The notes under the pieces were generated by a model. The model was not told the DNA's origin. It did no database searches and saw only the letters and a list, made by a program, of their open reading frames with translations. This document shows positions 6,999 through 14,190 of a DNA stretch of 16,481 nucleotides, piece after piece. The translations under genes were made by a program, and so were the position numbers. Source of the stretch: Candidatus Pacearchaeota archaeon (GTDB lineage: Archaea; Nanoarchaeota; Nanoarchaeia; Pacearchaeales; GW2011-AR1); contig NZER01000071.1 of the NCBI GenBank assembly GCA_002690445.1, positions 1 through 16,481 of the forward strand, in the 5' to 3' direction. Within the stretch, counting starts at the first letter, position 1; every line of letters starts with the position of its first letter.

Positions 6999-7898
6999 AT
7001 GTCGCAATTATATACTCCAAACTCTTTGGAGAAGGGACTCAAGGTTCTTTTTCTCCAACATTTTGCAACAGAAGCGGCGTTAGCGTCGCGGCTTTGCCAC
7101 ATTGAAAACTCAGACAGCGATCTTGAAAGTTACGACTGGTTAGGTCAGTCGCCAACGATGCAAGAATTCCTCGACGAGCGGCGTGTAGTTCCGTTGAGTA
7201 ACACCAAGTATACGATCACGAATAAAACGTGGGAGTCTACAATCACGGTGAAGCGCACCGACCTCGCGGATAATAAAACCGGTTCAATCAACCGGCGGAT
7301 CCAACAGATGGCAGCTGCGGCAGCTGGCCACTCTAATAAGCTGATCATCTCAGCGCTAGAGTCGGCAACAACGGATACGGCCTACGACGGGATTGCTATG
7401 TTCTCGTCAAGTCATACCGCGCGCGCTGACGAGGGTTCCACTCAGGACAATCTTTTGGCGGGTTCGGGTACGACCGTCGCACAGGTTGGGGCAGACTTCG
7501 CAACGGCAAAAGCCGAAATGTTGAAGTTCAAAGGCGAGAACGGGGAACCGTTCCACGCTGATGGGATCCCTAGTCTTGCTGTGGTTGCTCCACCTGACTT
7601 GGAGAAGGTTTTTCGTGAGGTTCTGAACGCGGGTATTATTTCTAATACCTCAAACGTTCAGGTTGGTGCAGCTGACTTAATTATTTCGCCTCGGCTTACC
7701 GATGCAGACGATTGGTATTTGCTCCGCACTGACTCAGTGCGACCGCTTATCTTCCAAGACCGTGAAGCGCTTGAATTTACCTCTCTTGAGGGTCAAAGCG
7801 ATGGTGGCTTCAACCGTGATGTTTGGCAGTACGGCGTTCGTGCTCGCTACAACGTGGGTTATGGATTTTGGCAGTGTGCGACCAAAACGGTCAACTAA
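6999..7898 (+). CDS. Major capsid protein (Mu gpT-like)
   Basis: This 299-residue protein matches the pattern of Mu-like major head subunit gpT. It has DWLGQSPTMQEF (46-57), the strongly typical YTITNKTWESTITVKRTDL (71-89), a helix with R99-R100 through GHSNKLI (110-116), DGIAMFSSSHT (130-140) and a C-terminal WQYGVRARYNVGYGFW. Length is close to the family's usual size of about 300 residues. It forms the icosahedral shell with an HK97-like fold. The gene starts one base after the decoration gene's TGA, without a clear SD, suggesting coupling. No N-terminal delta domain of HK97 type is visible, consistent with a separate scaffold from the protease gene. It is followed by a hairpin region. Confidence 0.9.
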   Translation: MSQLYTPNSLEKGLKVLFLQHFATEAALASRLCHIENSDSDLESYDWLGQSPTMQEFLDERRVVPLSNTKYTITNKTWESTITVKRTDLADNKTGSINRRIQQMAAAAAGHSNKLIISALESATTDTAYDGIAMFSSSHTARADEGSTQDNLLAGSGTTVAQVGADFATAKAEMLKFKGENGEPFHADGIPSLAVVAPPDLEKVFREVLNAGIISNTSNVQVGAADLIISPRLTDADDWYLLRTDSVRPLIFQDREALEFTSLEGQSDGGFNRDVWQYGVRARYNVGYGFWQCATKTVN

Positions 7899-7906
7899 AT
7901 TAGTTT

Positions 7907-7970
7907 AGGATTGGCAGCGGCGTTCCGAAATGTGTGGGGATGCGTGGGGTTCGTCGCTGCTTCCTATTTT
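7907..7970 (+). terminator. Hairpin after major capsid gene, possible weak terminator or mRNA stabiliser
   Basis: Starting nine bases after the major capsid stop, GCAGCGGCG (7914-7922) pairs with CGTCGCTGC (7952-7960) over nine base pairs with one G-T wobble. AGGA (7907-7910) can add pairs with TCCT (7962-7965). The loop is long (29 bases) and GT-rich, and a short T-rich stretch (TATTTT) follows. Long loop and short T run are atypical of a strong intrinsic terminator, so partial termination, or protection of the abundant capsid mRNA, are both possible. The remaining bases up to 8003 hold nothing else recognisable apart from the next gene's SD. Confidence 0.45.
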
Positions 7971-8003
7971 GAGGTTTAACAATGCAACCGTAGGGGTCGA
8001 TCT

Positions 8004-8285
8004 ATGGCATGGCGGATTAAACTGCGACACGCGGTCCATAACGCGAAGCTCAGGGACGGTAAGGGTTTCGGAGGTAGGTTGAAGCTACTTTCGGCAGACA
8101 GCTGGGTTCGTTTTGAAAACAAACCCACTGAAGACGACCCGAACCTAATTATCGAAGAAATTAAGAAGGTGCCTACCATCGATTTCCCGAAAGCCGATGC
8201 ACCAGCGGCACCGGTGCCGGCACCAGCTGTGAAAAAGAAGTCGCGGCGAAAAAGCAGGAAGAAAACAACAGCGGCGAAAGACTAA
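8004..8285 (+). CDS. Small basic hypothetical protein in head-neck region
   Basis: This 93-residue protein has an N-terminal part with probable beta structure (about 1-52, including FGGRLKLLSADSWVRFEN), a Pro/Ala linker (62-75, APAAPVPAPA) and a strongly basic tail KKKSRRKSRKK (76-86). The ATG has an AGGGG six to seven bases upstream (7993-7997). It belongs to no family I recognise. Location between major capsid and adaptor genes suggests a minor head or head-completion role; the basic tail could touch packaged DNA or acidic capsid surfaces. A second small protein with a similar basic tail occurs before the tail tube gene. Function is open. Confidence 0.7.
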   Translation: MAWRIKLRHAVHNAKLRDGKGFGGRLKLLSADSWVRFENKPTEDDPNLIIEEIKKVPTIDFPKADAPAAPVPAPAVKKKSRRKSRKKTTAAKD

Positions 8286-8296
8286 GAGTTGGCTAG

Positions 8297-8767
8297 ATGG
8301 GTACTTATGTTTCAAACGCGCAAGTAACGGCGCACTTACCAAATCGAACCTTCTCGGCAAGCACTAGTCCGTCAACCACCACGATCGATTCTTGGATCGA
8401 AGAGGCCGAGGCTTTATTAGAAGGCGCGCTCCAAAGTGCGCAAATCTCAACGCCGATCACTTCGACCCAAGGTGTTAAGATAATGCGCGCGTGGGTTTCA
8501 CCTGCGGTGGTTGGAATGGTGCGACAAAGCTTCGCTTCAGCGGGTGGGGATCCGAATAATAACGCGGGTGGGGATGCTATTGAGAAATTCAACGAGCGGT
8601 TAGTGGACATTATGAACCGTCCCCAAGCCTACCAACAGCAACTTGGAGCCGGTGCTGGCACTACTGCCTCGCGGCAGCTGCGGTCATACGTCACAGACAA
8701 CACCGACTCCAAGTCCATATCGGACGGGGATTTCGATCCAACATTTACAACTTCAACGGAGTTCTGA
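8297..8767 (+). CDS. Head-tail adaptor/connector candidate
   Basis: This 156-residue protein begins YVSNAQVTAHLPNRTF, followed by a helix IDSWIEEAEALLEGAL (30-45) and a second helical region (60-80, KIMRAWVSPAVVGMVRQSF), which is the layout of helical head-tail adaptor proteins (Mu gp36/DUF1320-like or gp6-like) that bind under the portal. The C-terminal half is Gln/Ser/Thr/Asp-rich and probably flexible. Place in the order, between major capsid and the gpG-type morphogenesis protein, fits. The start has only a weak AAGAG upstream (8284-8288). It contains an imperfect internal repeat AGGDPNNN-AGGD. The role is inferred from pattern and synteny. Confidence 0.6.
   Translation: MGTYVSNAQVTAHLPNRTFSASTSPSTTTIDSWIEEAEALLEGALQSAQISTPITSTQGVKIMRAWVSPAVVGMVRQSFASAGGDPNNNAGGDAIEKFNERLVDIMNRPQAYQQQLGAGAGTTASRQLRSYVTDNTDSKSISDGDFDPTFTTSTEF
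8540..8575 (+). repeat. 12-base direct repeat inside adaptor gene
   Basis: GCGGGTGGGGAT occurs at 8540-8551 and again at 8564-8575, encoding AGGD twice in phase with four intervening residues (PNNN). It looks like a small in-frame duplication lengthening a surface loop. Confidence 0.6.
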
Positions 8768-8769
8768 CG

Positions 8770-9312
8770 ATGGCAGCGCGAAAGACCCGACGAAGGCACC
8801 AGTCTAGAGCAAACGGCGTGTGGAACCTTTCGGTTGAAACCGAATGGGAGGCGCTCCTTAGTGCGGTTGACGAGATTGCGTTTCAGCAAACGCAGTGGAA
8901 ACCAGCGTTTCAAAGAATTGCTGACGAAATTGGTAAGAGAGCGAACCAAGCAATCGGCACCGCGACCGGACCCGACGGCTATGGACCGTGGCGACCGCAT
9001 ACAAAGCGCTACGCGAACTCAGCGCAAAAAGGTGGGTCGCGCGCGATGCTAGTCCTTTCAGGAAAATTTCGTAGCTTGACCCAACCATCGGCAGCGGTGA
9101 AGCATCTAGACGGAACCTCGATGAAATATGTGGTGAAGTCCGACTTCGCTACGACCCACCAATTTGGTGCGCACCCCACTGCGGCAGGTTTCCCCGGAGC
9201 GCGGGTGAGAAACTACATGATTTGGGGTGACGATTTGAAAAAGCTCTTCAAGGATGAGTTGAACAGGTACGGCGAAGAACGCCGAGCCGCAATCCTAAAG
9301 AAGGCAAAGTAA
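8770..9312 (+). CDS. Phage virion morphogenesis protein (Mu gpG/Phage_tail_S-like)
   Basis: This 180-residue protein shows the hallmarks of the phage virion morphogenesis (tail completion) family: an N-terminal helix with WKPAFQRIADEI (43-54), PWRPHTKRYA (73-82), LVLSGKFRSL (94-103), THQFGA (129-134) and a C-terminal ARVRNYMIWGDDLKKLF (144-160). Members work at the head-tail junction to make heads or tails competent for joining. The start is two bases after the adaptor gene's TGA, with GGAG (8758-8761) upstream. Its TAA shares one base with the next ATG. The N-terminus is very basic (AARKTRRRHQSR). Confidence 0.82.
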   Translation: MAARKTRRRHQSRANGVWNLSVETEWEALLSAVDEIAFQQTQWKPAFQRIADEIGKRANQAIGTATGPDGYGPWRPHTKRYANSAQKGGSRAMLVLSGKFRSLTQPSAAVKHLDGTSMKYVVKSDFATTHQFGAHPTAAGFPGARVRNYMIWGDDLKKLFKDELNRYGEERRAAILKKAK

Positions 9313-9785
9313 TGGCAGGTGAAAAGTACATCGACCTCGCGGTGGTTAAGCTTGCCTCGTATATCAATACCAACCTCCCGACATATCTTCGCGTTGTTGA
9401 AAGCGCGCAATCCATGACGGCCGATAGCCTAACCGACCCTCTTGAGGTGATCCAATATAGAGCGCCGTTTGATAACCGAAGCCCGTTAGTTGAGGTCTTC
9501 GACGAGGGGTGGCGATTTCTAGACCACATCAACAAACTCGTTTCCGTCGATTGCACAGTTGCTATTTCTTATCTCAGCGACGCAAATTTGGCGGGTGGCG
9601 AACAGTTCATGCGGCGTTATGCCACGGCTTTGCTCGACACCATTCTCGCCGACACGACACTAGGAGCGACGGTGGTTGCGGCAATACCAACGGACGGAAG
9701 TTCGGCTGTTGCTAGGGGTGACAATGCGATGACCCGTCACATTTTCACCCAAGGGTTTGACGTTCACGTTTTCGAGGGGGGTTAA
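9312..9785 (+). CDS. Probable tail terminator / tail completion protein
   Basis: This 157-residue protein has an alpha/beta composition: an N-terminal helix (LAVVKLASYINTNLPTYL), strand-rich centre (KLVSVDCTVAISYLSD), helix FMRRYATALLDTILA, and a final strand (GFDVHVFEGG). This is the usual layout of tail terminator or minor-tail-U-like proteins that cap the tail tube and join it to the head. It lies between the gpG-type protein and the tail tube protein, where that gene usually is. The start overlaps the preceding TAA by one base. No catalytic motif is present. Assignment rests mainly on position and secondary structure pattern. Confidence 0.6.
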   Translation: MAGEKYIDLAVVKLASYINTNLPTYLRVVESAQSMTADSLTDPLEVIQYRAPFDNRSPLVEVFDEGWRFLDHINKLVSVDCTVAISYLSDANLAGGEQFMRRYATALLDTILADTTLGATVVAAIPTDGSSAVARGDNAMTRHIFTQGFDVHVFEGG

Positions 9786-9789
9786 GAAT

Positions 9790-9972
9790 ATGAGAATACA
9801 AGCGAAGCGAAATTTACAGTACGGCGGCAGAAACTACAAAGCTGGAGATACTTTTGAGGTTTCCGAGGTAGACGGTTCAGTAATAATCGAGAAGGGTTTT
9901 GCCGAACCAGTAGAAGTGAAGAAACCGAAAAAACCGAAGAAAAAGAACGCTAGTAAAAGCGTGGAGGATTAG
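9790..9972 (+). CDS. Small basic hypothetical protein before tail tube gene
   Basis: The chosen ATG (9790) gives 60 residues beginning MRIQAKRNLQYGGRNYKAGD; GAGGGGGG (9774-9781) lies eight bases upstream. An earlier in-frame ATG at 9757 sits inside the preceding gene and lacks an SD, so it was not used. The first 45 residues look like a tiny beta barrel with YKAGDTFEV and a GFAEPVEV turn, a pattern seen in short proteins of siphovirus neck regions. The tail KKPKKPKKKNASKS is highly basic. Function unknown. Its TAG is two bases before the tube ATG. Confidence 0.7.
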   Translation: MRIQAKRNLQYGGRNYKAGDTFEVSEVDGSVIIEKGFAEPVEVKKPKKPKKKNASKSVED

Positions 9973-9974
9973 CG

Positions 9975-11171
9975 ATGGCGACCATTATTCCAACCGGGGT
10001 GCAGACAAAGTTCTTCGCCAAAGTTGAAGGCGATTTCAACACTGTCACAGGGTTTGCGACGAGCGACGCAGTGCCGTTGAACAGCTTGGAAATTACACCA
10101 AACTACGAATTTCATCCGTCGAAGGAGAAAGTAGGTACCGCTTCTTTGCAAAACGAGATCGCGGGGTTGAAAGGTGGAACGTGGACGGCGAGCTTTTATG
10201 CGAAGCCCGACGGCGCGACCGTGACGGTTGAACCGGATTGTAGTCCGTTTCTAATTGCCGCGTTTGGCGAGGCGGATACCAGCGGCGACGTCAGCTATAG
10301 AATGCACGACGGGAGCAGCGAAATTACCTCCACATCAAGTTTGCAGATCTCGCGGCAAGCTGGTGCAAATCTGTACGAATCAATCGGCGGAGCGTGGATC
10401 GAGCAGCTGGACATCGAAATTGTCGGAAATGCTGAAACGGTTATCAATGTCAGCGGTGGCTTCGCATCCTATAGGTGGTGCTATGGGGCACAAGTTTCTG
10501 GTAGCCACTCAACTTCGGACACGACGATTCAGCTTAATTCTGGTGAAGGCGAGCGGATTGGGGTCGGCGCGCGGATTCAGTTTTCGGACGGTGAAGACAA
10601 CGGAGGACACGGTTACGACGTAACAGCTGTAGACAACACCACCGACATTGTTACCGTTTCACCCGGACTAATTAATGGCGTCGCCGACGACGTTTTCGTC
10701 GAAGCGCTAGACAAGGCCCAAGTATTCACAAGCACCGCCAACCCAATTGGTGGGGTTGGTTGCGGTCTTTCTATCGGTGGCGTTGCGGTGGGCTTGATCT
10801 CCTTTAAAGCTAGTTTAAAAACGGGGATCCACGGTTTGAGTGCCGAAGCTAGCGCGACCGGTCCGACTAGGCTTTCACGAGGAGCGCGCGAAATTTCCGG
10901 TGAAATTGCGTCGTACTTTCTGACAAGCGAAACCGCAACCTCGGACATTTCCCGAATCGCGGGAGGCGCGTGGAACGGAACCACAACGGCGATTATTGCT
11001 CGCGCGGGTCCGGACACCACTAAGCAGCGAATGAAGGTGAACGTACCGGCGGCTCGGATCAATGTCTCCGGTGTCAGTTTGCCCGAAAGTGAAGAGGCTA
11101 CCATCACGCTAACATTTACTGGACGACAGGCGTCGGCAAACGGCGACGAGTTGTCAGTCGATTTCGATTAA
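9975..11171 (+). CDS. Major tail tube protein
   Basis: This 398-residue, beta-rich protein has the features of a tail tube subunit: NSLEITPNYEFHPSKEKVGT (36-55), GLKGGTWTASFYAKP (64-78), a hub of strands (140-165, WIEQLDIEIVGNAETVINVSGGF) and a C-terminal segment (ARINVSGVSLPESEEATITLTFTG). The subunits stack as rings around the tape measure to form the tube through which DNA passes. About 178-245 looks like an inserted beta domain (GERIGVGARIQF, YDVTAVD, IVTVSPGL), making the protein longer than simple tube proteins. GGAGGA (9963-9968) is six bases before the ATG. It is followed by the tail chaperone and tape measure genes, the standard order. A tail sheath gene is absent. Confidence 0.82.
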   Translation: MATIIPTGVQTKFFAKVEGDFNTVTGFATSDAVPLNSLEITPNYEFHPSKEKVGTASLQNEIAGLKGGTWTASFYAKPDGATVTVEPDCSPFLIAAFGEADTSGDVSYRMHDGSSEITSTSSLQISRQAGANLYESIGGAWIEQLDIEIVGNAETVINVSGGFASYRWCYGAQVSGSHSTSDTTIQLNSGEGERIGVGARIQFSDGEDNGGHGYDVTAVDNTTDIVTVSPGLINGVADDVFVEALDKAQVFTSTANPIGGVGCGLSIGGVAVGLISFKASLKTGIHGLSAEASATGPTRLSRGAREISGEIASYFLTSETATSDISRIAGGAWNGTTTAIIARAGPDTTKQRMKVNVPAARINVSGVSLPESEEATITLTFTGRQASANGDELSVDFD

Positions 11172-11175
11172 TTCT

Positions 11176-11183
11176 AGGGGAGG
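11176..11183 (+). promoter_or_regulatory. Strong ribosome binding site of tail assembly chaperone
   Basis: AGGGGAGG lies seven bases before the ATG at 11191, in the short gap after the tail tube stop. It is one of the strongest SD matches in the window and supports this start. Confidence 0.7.
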
Positions 11184-11190
11184 CTAAAAC

Positions 11191-11739
11191 ATGGCTCGCA
11201 TTGTAGCAGGTCCAAAACCGGGTGAAGCTCGGGCATTTATACCAGAGGCGTTTGATAACCGAACGTCCGAAGATCCTATAACGGTCACAATTCAAGACCC
11301 TACCGAAGGCGAAAAACGGCGTCTTACTTTAATGCAAACAGAAGTAGGTTTTGAAAACGGACAGATGGTTAGGGATGCTGACGGCTCCCCACAGTTCAAT
11401 ATTACGTTGCAAGCGATGTCGGCTTTCCAAGTCGAAGCAATCAAGAGCCACGTAAAGAGCGTCAAAAACTATATGGTTCGTGGCGTTGATATTCTGGATG
11501 CCGCGACGCTGGTTGAGCACGGTGAAACTGAATTGTTGGCAGAGGTCGCGTTAGAAATACAGACCGGATATTCGCTTTCGGTGGAGGAAAAAAAAGAATC
11601 CAAAGACTACTCAGTCTCCAAGCAAGCGGCGACCGATCGCTCGAATGGGACTGCGAAAGTTGCCAGCAATCCGGACTCTCTAGGGAACGCAACTGCAACG
11701 GACGCACAAGCAAGACTTTCGTTCACGTCACCAAATTAG
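11191..11739 (+). CDS. Tail assembly chaperone, short (G) form
   Basis: This 182-residue protein is read without frameshifting and ends at TAG 11737-11739. It lies between the tail tube and the tape measure genes, the fixed place of tail assembly chaperones, which coat the tape measure protein during tail polymerisation and are absent from the virion. The first 130 residues are the folded, helical/strand portion (for example FQVEAIKSHVKSVKNYMVRGVDILDAATLV); beyond the slippery site (residues 133-135) the sequence becomes Ser/Ala/Thr/Asn-rich and looks disordered. A change at exactly that point is expected if the meaningful sequence continues in the -1 frame. See the GT entry. Confidence 0.85.
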   Translation: MARIVAGPKPGEARAFIPEAFDNRTSEDPITVTIQDPTEGEKRRLTLMQTEVGFENGQMVRDADGSPQFNITLQAMSAFQVEAIKSHVKSVKNYMVRGVDILDAATLVEHGETELLAEVALEIQTGYSLSVEEKKESKDYSVSKQAATDRSNGTAKVASNPDSLGNATATDAQARLSFTSPN

Positions 11740-11945
11740 GAGCGAGGTTTAACCGGTGCCCAAAAGCGTGGGTTCTGTTTGTAGCTGTTAGGGAATACCG
11801 GTGGGTTACGGATTGGGGATGGCTCGAAAAGTACAAAATTCTCCCAAGTCCCGGTGGCTTACTTGAACAAAGCCCACGGTGGGTGGAAGCGATGGAGCTA
11901 ATAAACGCTCACGTTGCAAAGATGGAAGGGGTAGCGGATGGCTGA
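11191..11945 (+). CDS. Tail assembly chaperone, frameshifted (GT) form
   Basis: A -1 shift at A-AAA-AAA (11589-11595) joins residues 1-135 to a 116-residue extension read from 11595 and ending at TGA 11943-11945, for 251 residues in all. I translated this frame base by base and found no stop. The extension has W153, C155-ESC-C158, C169 and C190 (a possible zinc-binding set), WGWLEKYKILPSPGGLLEQSP and a terminal helix WVEAMELINAHVAKMEG. It is more protein-like than the frame-0 tail, and its LPSPGGLLEQ pattern resembles T domains of other phage chaperones. It fills the otherwise empty 11740-11937 and ends eight bases inside the tape measure gene. Frameshifting of G to GT at this locus is established for lambda and many siphoviruses; its efficiency here is unknown. 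Confidence 0.8.
11583..11617 (+). promoter_or_regulatory. Programmed -1 frameshift signal
   Basis: The run of eight A (11588-11595) contains the heptamer A-AAA-AAA in the correct phase for simultaneous slippage of two lysine tRNAs. Eight bases after it, AGACT (11604-11608) and AGTCT (11613-11617) form a five-pair hairpin with a four-base loop. A second one (GGCGA/TCGCT, 11628-11641) follows. GGAGG (11583-11587) abuts the run, closer than the usual stimulatory SD distance of around ten bases. The slip site is clear; the role of the hairpins is inference. Confidence 0.75.
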
Positions 11946-14190
11946 TCTAGTAGTTAATCTTAAAGCTAATGACCAAGCTTCTGCCACCATCAAAAAGGTT
12001 GGTGAGAATGCTCGCACCGAAGCCGAGAAAATTCTCCAATCCGATAAGAAGATCAGCGCGTCCACAAAAACGGCAGCGCGCGCCAAACAAGAACAGCTGA
12101 CGCTCTCGCAAAAGGTCCGTTTTGCAATCGCAAAAGAAGCAGCGGCAGGTAACAAGCTAAAGACGAGCCTCGTTAAGCGACAGCAAGCGCTTGCAGGGGT
12201 TGAAAGGAAACTCCGTGCCGCTATTAAAGCGGGTGACGCCGAAAGCGTAGCGCTCGCAAAGCAGACGGTCGAACTGCGAAAGAACATCGAGGCTTTAAAG
12301 GAGAAAGAAACCCTCTTCCCAAAAATGTCAGACAGCGCGAAAGGTTGGTTGAAGGTAGGAGCAGCGGTGACGGCTGGTGTGGCAGCTGCGGGGGTTGCGG
12401 GTACAATGTTGACTAACAAGTTCGGTCAATATGGCGACGCAATGATAAAAGGCGCGCAGCGTCTTAATCTCACGACCGATGAATTTCAAAAGCTCGATTT
12501 TGCGATGAAGATTTCGGGCACTTCAATGGATAGCCAAAAAGCGTCATTAGTCCGGTTCGCTAGAACTGCAAGGGACGCGGCTACCGGGGTGCGGGTAGCT
12601 GAAGAGTCTTTTCACCGGCTTGGAATTAGCGCAAAGGATTCACAGGGAAATTACAAAGGTATGAACACCCTCCTTCTGGAGGTGTCGGACGCGTTCAAAA
12701 AGCTACCAGCGAACGCCGAAAAGACCGCGATCTCGATGGACTTGTTTGGTCGGTCTGGTTCTGAGCTCGCGCAGTTCTTAAACCTCGGCAGTGAAGGGTT
12801 GCAGGAACTCGGTGCCGAGCTTGAAACGCTTGACGGGATTATGTCCGAGGAGTCTGCGAAAGCTGCCGAAGAATATGTTGACGCGCTGACCAGAATGCAA
12901 ACCGCGTTGACCAGCGTTGCGCGTGAGATCGCCGACGAGACTATCCCAGTCTATACCCGAACCATGAACCAAATCGCTGAAACGACAATCGACCTTAAAC
13001 GTGCGTGGCGACCTGCTTTTCAAGACATGGCAGATTGGACCCACGACGCGGCGCAAATCATTGTGCCTGTTCTTGGGTTTATCACAAAAGCGTTCGTCGG
13101 TGTCGCCACCATTGTTGCGTTGGAGTGGAAGGGCTTACTCGTCGCTCTTAATCATTCGGTTTCTGGAATCGTTCAGACCATGAACCTGGTGATTGAAGGG
13201 TTTAACTCGTTTCTACCTGCGTCGAAAAAGATGACCCTCTTTCACGATGACTTCGCCGACACTGCCGATTCTATCGTGGGGGAGATGGAAGACATTGTTG
13301 ACGCTAGTGCCGCGACAATGAAGGGCATAGACGACATCGGTAAAGCCCTAATGGGTTCTACCGAAATTCGCAAAGAATCGACCGAAGCGAAAAAAGAGGA
13401 AAACGAAGTAGACGAGAAACGGTTGACCACCCTTCGGGAAATTCGCAAAGCAGAAAAAGAAGCGGCAAGAGAAGCGGCGAAAACGGCAAAAGCAAAAGCG
13501 AAGCGCGAAGCGAAATTTCAACGCGACTTTGACAGGAATTACAAGAAAGGCGTTCGGGACGCGAATAAGTTTGCGGCGAAGCAAGAGAAGGAGGCCGATG
13601 CCTTGGCAAAGACGTGGGCTTCGTCTGCAAACTCAATCGGCTCGGATCTTGCGGCTGGCTTTCTCGAAGCCCAAACGCAACAGGAATTATTCAACCACGC
13701 GTTCAAGGTTGGGATGACCTCGATGCTGGATATGATGCAAGACTTCATTATTAAAGAAATTATGATGGACGCGGCATCGGCAGCGGTAAAAGCAGGAAAG
13801 AGCCAAGCGGGGATCCCTGTCGCGGGACCGTATTTGGCAGCTGCGGCAGCTGCGACAGTGTTCGCGTTACTGAAGGGGTTCATCTCCAAAATGAACAGGG
13901 GTGGAATCGTGCCCGGTATGGGGAACACCGACTCGGTTCCTGCAATGCTTACCCCCGGTGAAATTGTCCTACCGAAAGCGCTGAGTGCGCACCTTTTGAA
14001 TGTCGTCGGGCAATCGGGGAGCGGAGAGATGGCTAGTGGCGGCGTTGTCCGTGGTGGGGGTGGCGGCATCGTGGTCAACTTCAACGAAGCGGCGTTGATC
14101 CAACGCTCACCGGCAGAGATGGACCGGTTCATCCGCGATTCGCTTCTCCCTAGTTTGCGACGGCTGAAGCGTAAAGGAGCACACGCGTAA
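11938..14190 (+). CDS. Tail tape measure protein
   Basis: This 750-residue protein sets tail length; at the commonly used value of about 0.15 nm per residue it implies a tail near 110 nm. The first 130 residues and 480-560 are charged coiled-coil stretches rich in Ala/Lys/Glu. Hydrophobic segments occur at 137-157, 373-404 and 625-650, as expected for a protein that may help DNA cross the membrane. The C-terminal motif NRGGIVPGMGNTDSVPAMLTPGE (653-674) is a hallmark of tape measure proteins. The ATG overlaps the end of the GT frame by eight bases and has GGAAGGGG (11923-11930) upstream. The stop shares a base with the next ATG. No lytic transglycosylase or peptidase domain is visible. Confidence 0.93.
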   Translation: MADLVVNLKANDQASATIKKVGENARTEAEKILQSDKKISASTKTAARAKQEQLTLSQKVRFAIAKEAAAGNKLKTSLVKRQQALAGVERKLRAAIKAGDAESVALAKQTVELRKNIEALKEKETLFPKMSDSAKGWLKVGAAVTAGVAAAGVAGTMLTNKFGQYGDAMIKGAQRLNLTTDEFQKLDFAMKISGTSMDSQKASLVRFARTARDAATGVRVAEESFHRLGISAKDSQGNYKGMNTLLLEVSDAFKKLPANAEKTAISMDLFGRSGSELAQFLNLGSEGLQELGAELETLDGIMSEESAKAAEEYVDALTRMQTALTSVAREIADETIPVYTRTMNQIAETTIDLKRAWRPAFQDMADWTHDAAQIIVPVLGFITKAFVGVATIVALEWKGLLVALNHSVSGIVQTMNLVIEGFNSFLPASKKMTLFHDDFADTADSIVGEMEDIVDASAATMKGIDDIGKALMGSTEIRKESTEAKKEENEVDEKRLTTLREIRKAEKEAAREAAKTAKAKAKREAKFQRDFDRNYKKGVRDANKFAAKQEKEADALAKTWASSANSIGSDLAAGFLEAQTQQELFNHAFKVGMTSMLDMMQDFIIKEIMMDAASAAVKAGKSQAGIPVAGPYLAAAAAATVFALLKGFISKMNRGGIVPGMGNTDSVPAMLTPGEIVLPKALSAHLLNVVGQSGSGEMASGGVVRGGGGGIVVNFNEAALIQRSPAEMDRFIRDSLLPSLRRLKRKGAHA

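Noticed and set aside
7309..7325. A 17-base sequence in the capsid gene repeated in the tape measure gene (13837-13853)
   Set aside because: Both copies encode poly-alanine with the same favoured codons; coincidence of low-complexity coding is the simpler explanation.
7907..7970. Calling the post-capsid hairpin a strong intrinsic terminator
   Set aside because: The loop is 29 bases and the T run is short and interrupted, so only a weak terminator or stabilising structure is supported.
9757..9789. Upstream ATG start for the small basic protein before the tail tube gene
   Set aside because: It overlaps the end of the preceding gene and has no SD, while ATG 9790 has GAGGGGGG at good spacing and begins a plausible folded domain.
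13539..14132. 197-codon open frame on the minus strand inside the tape measure gene
   Set aside because: It arises opposite Ala/Lys/Glu-rich codons of the tape measure gene, and the product is low complexity (Ala, Ser, Pro).
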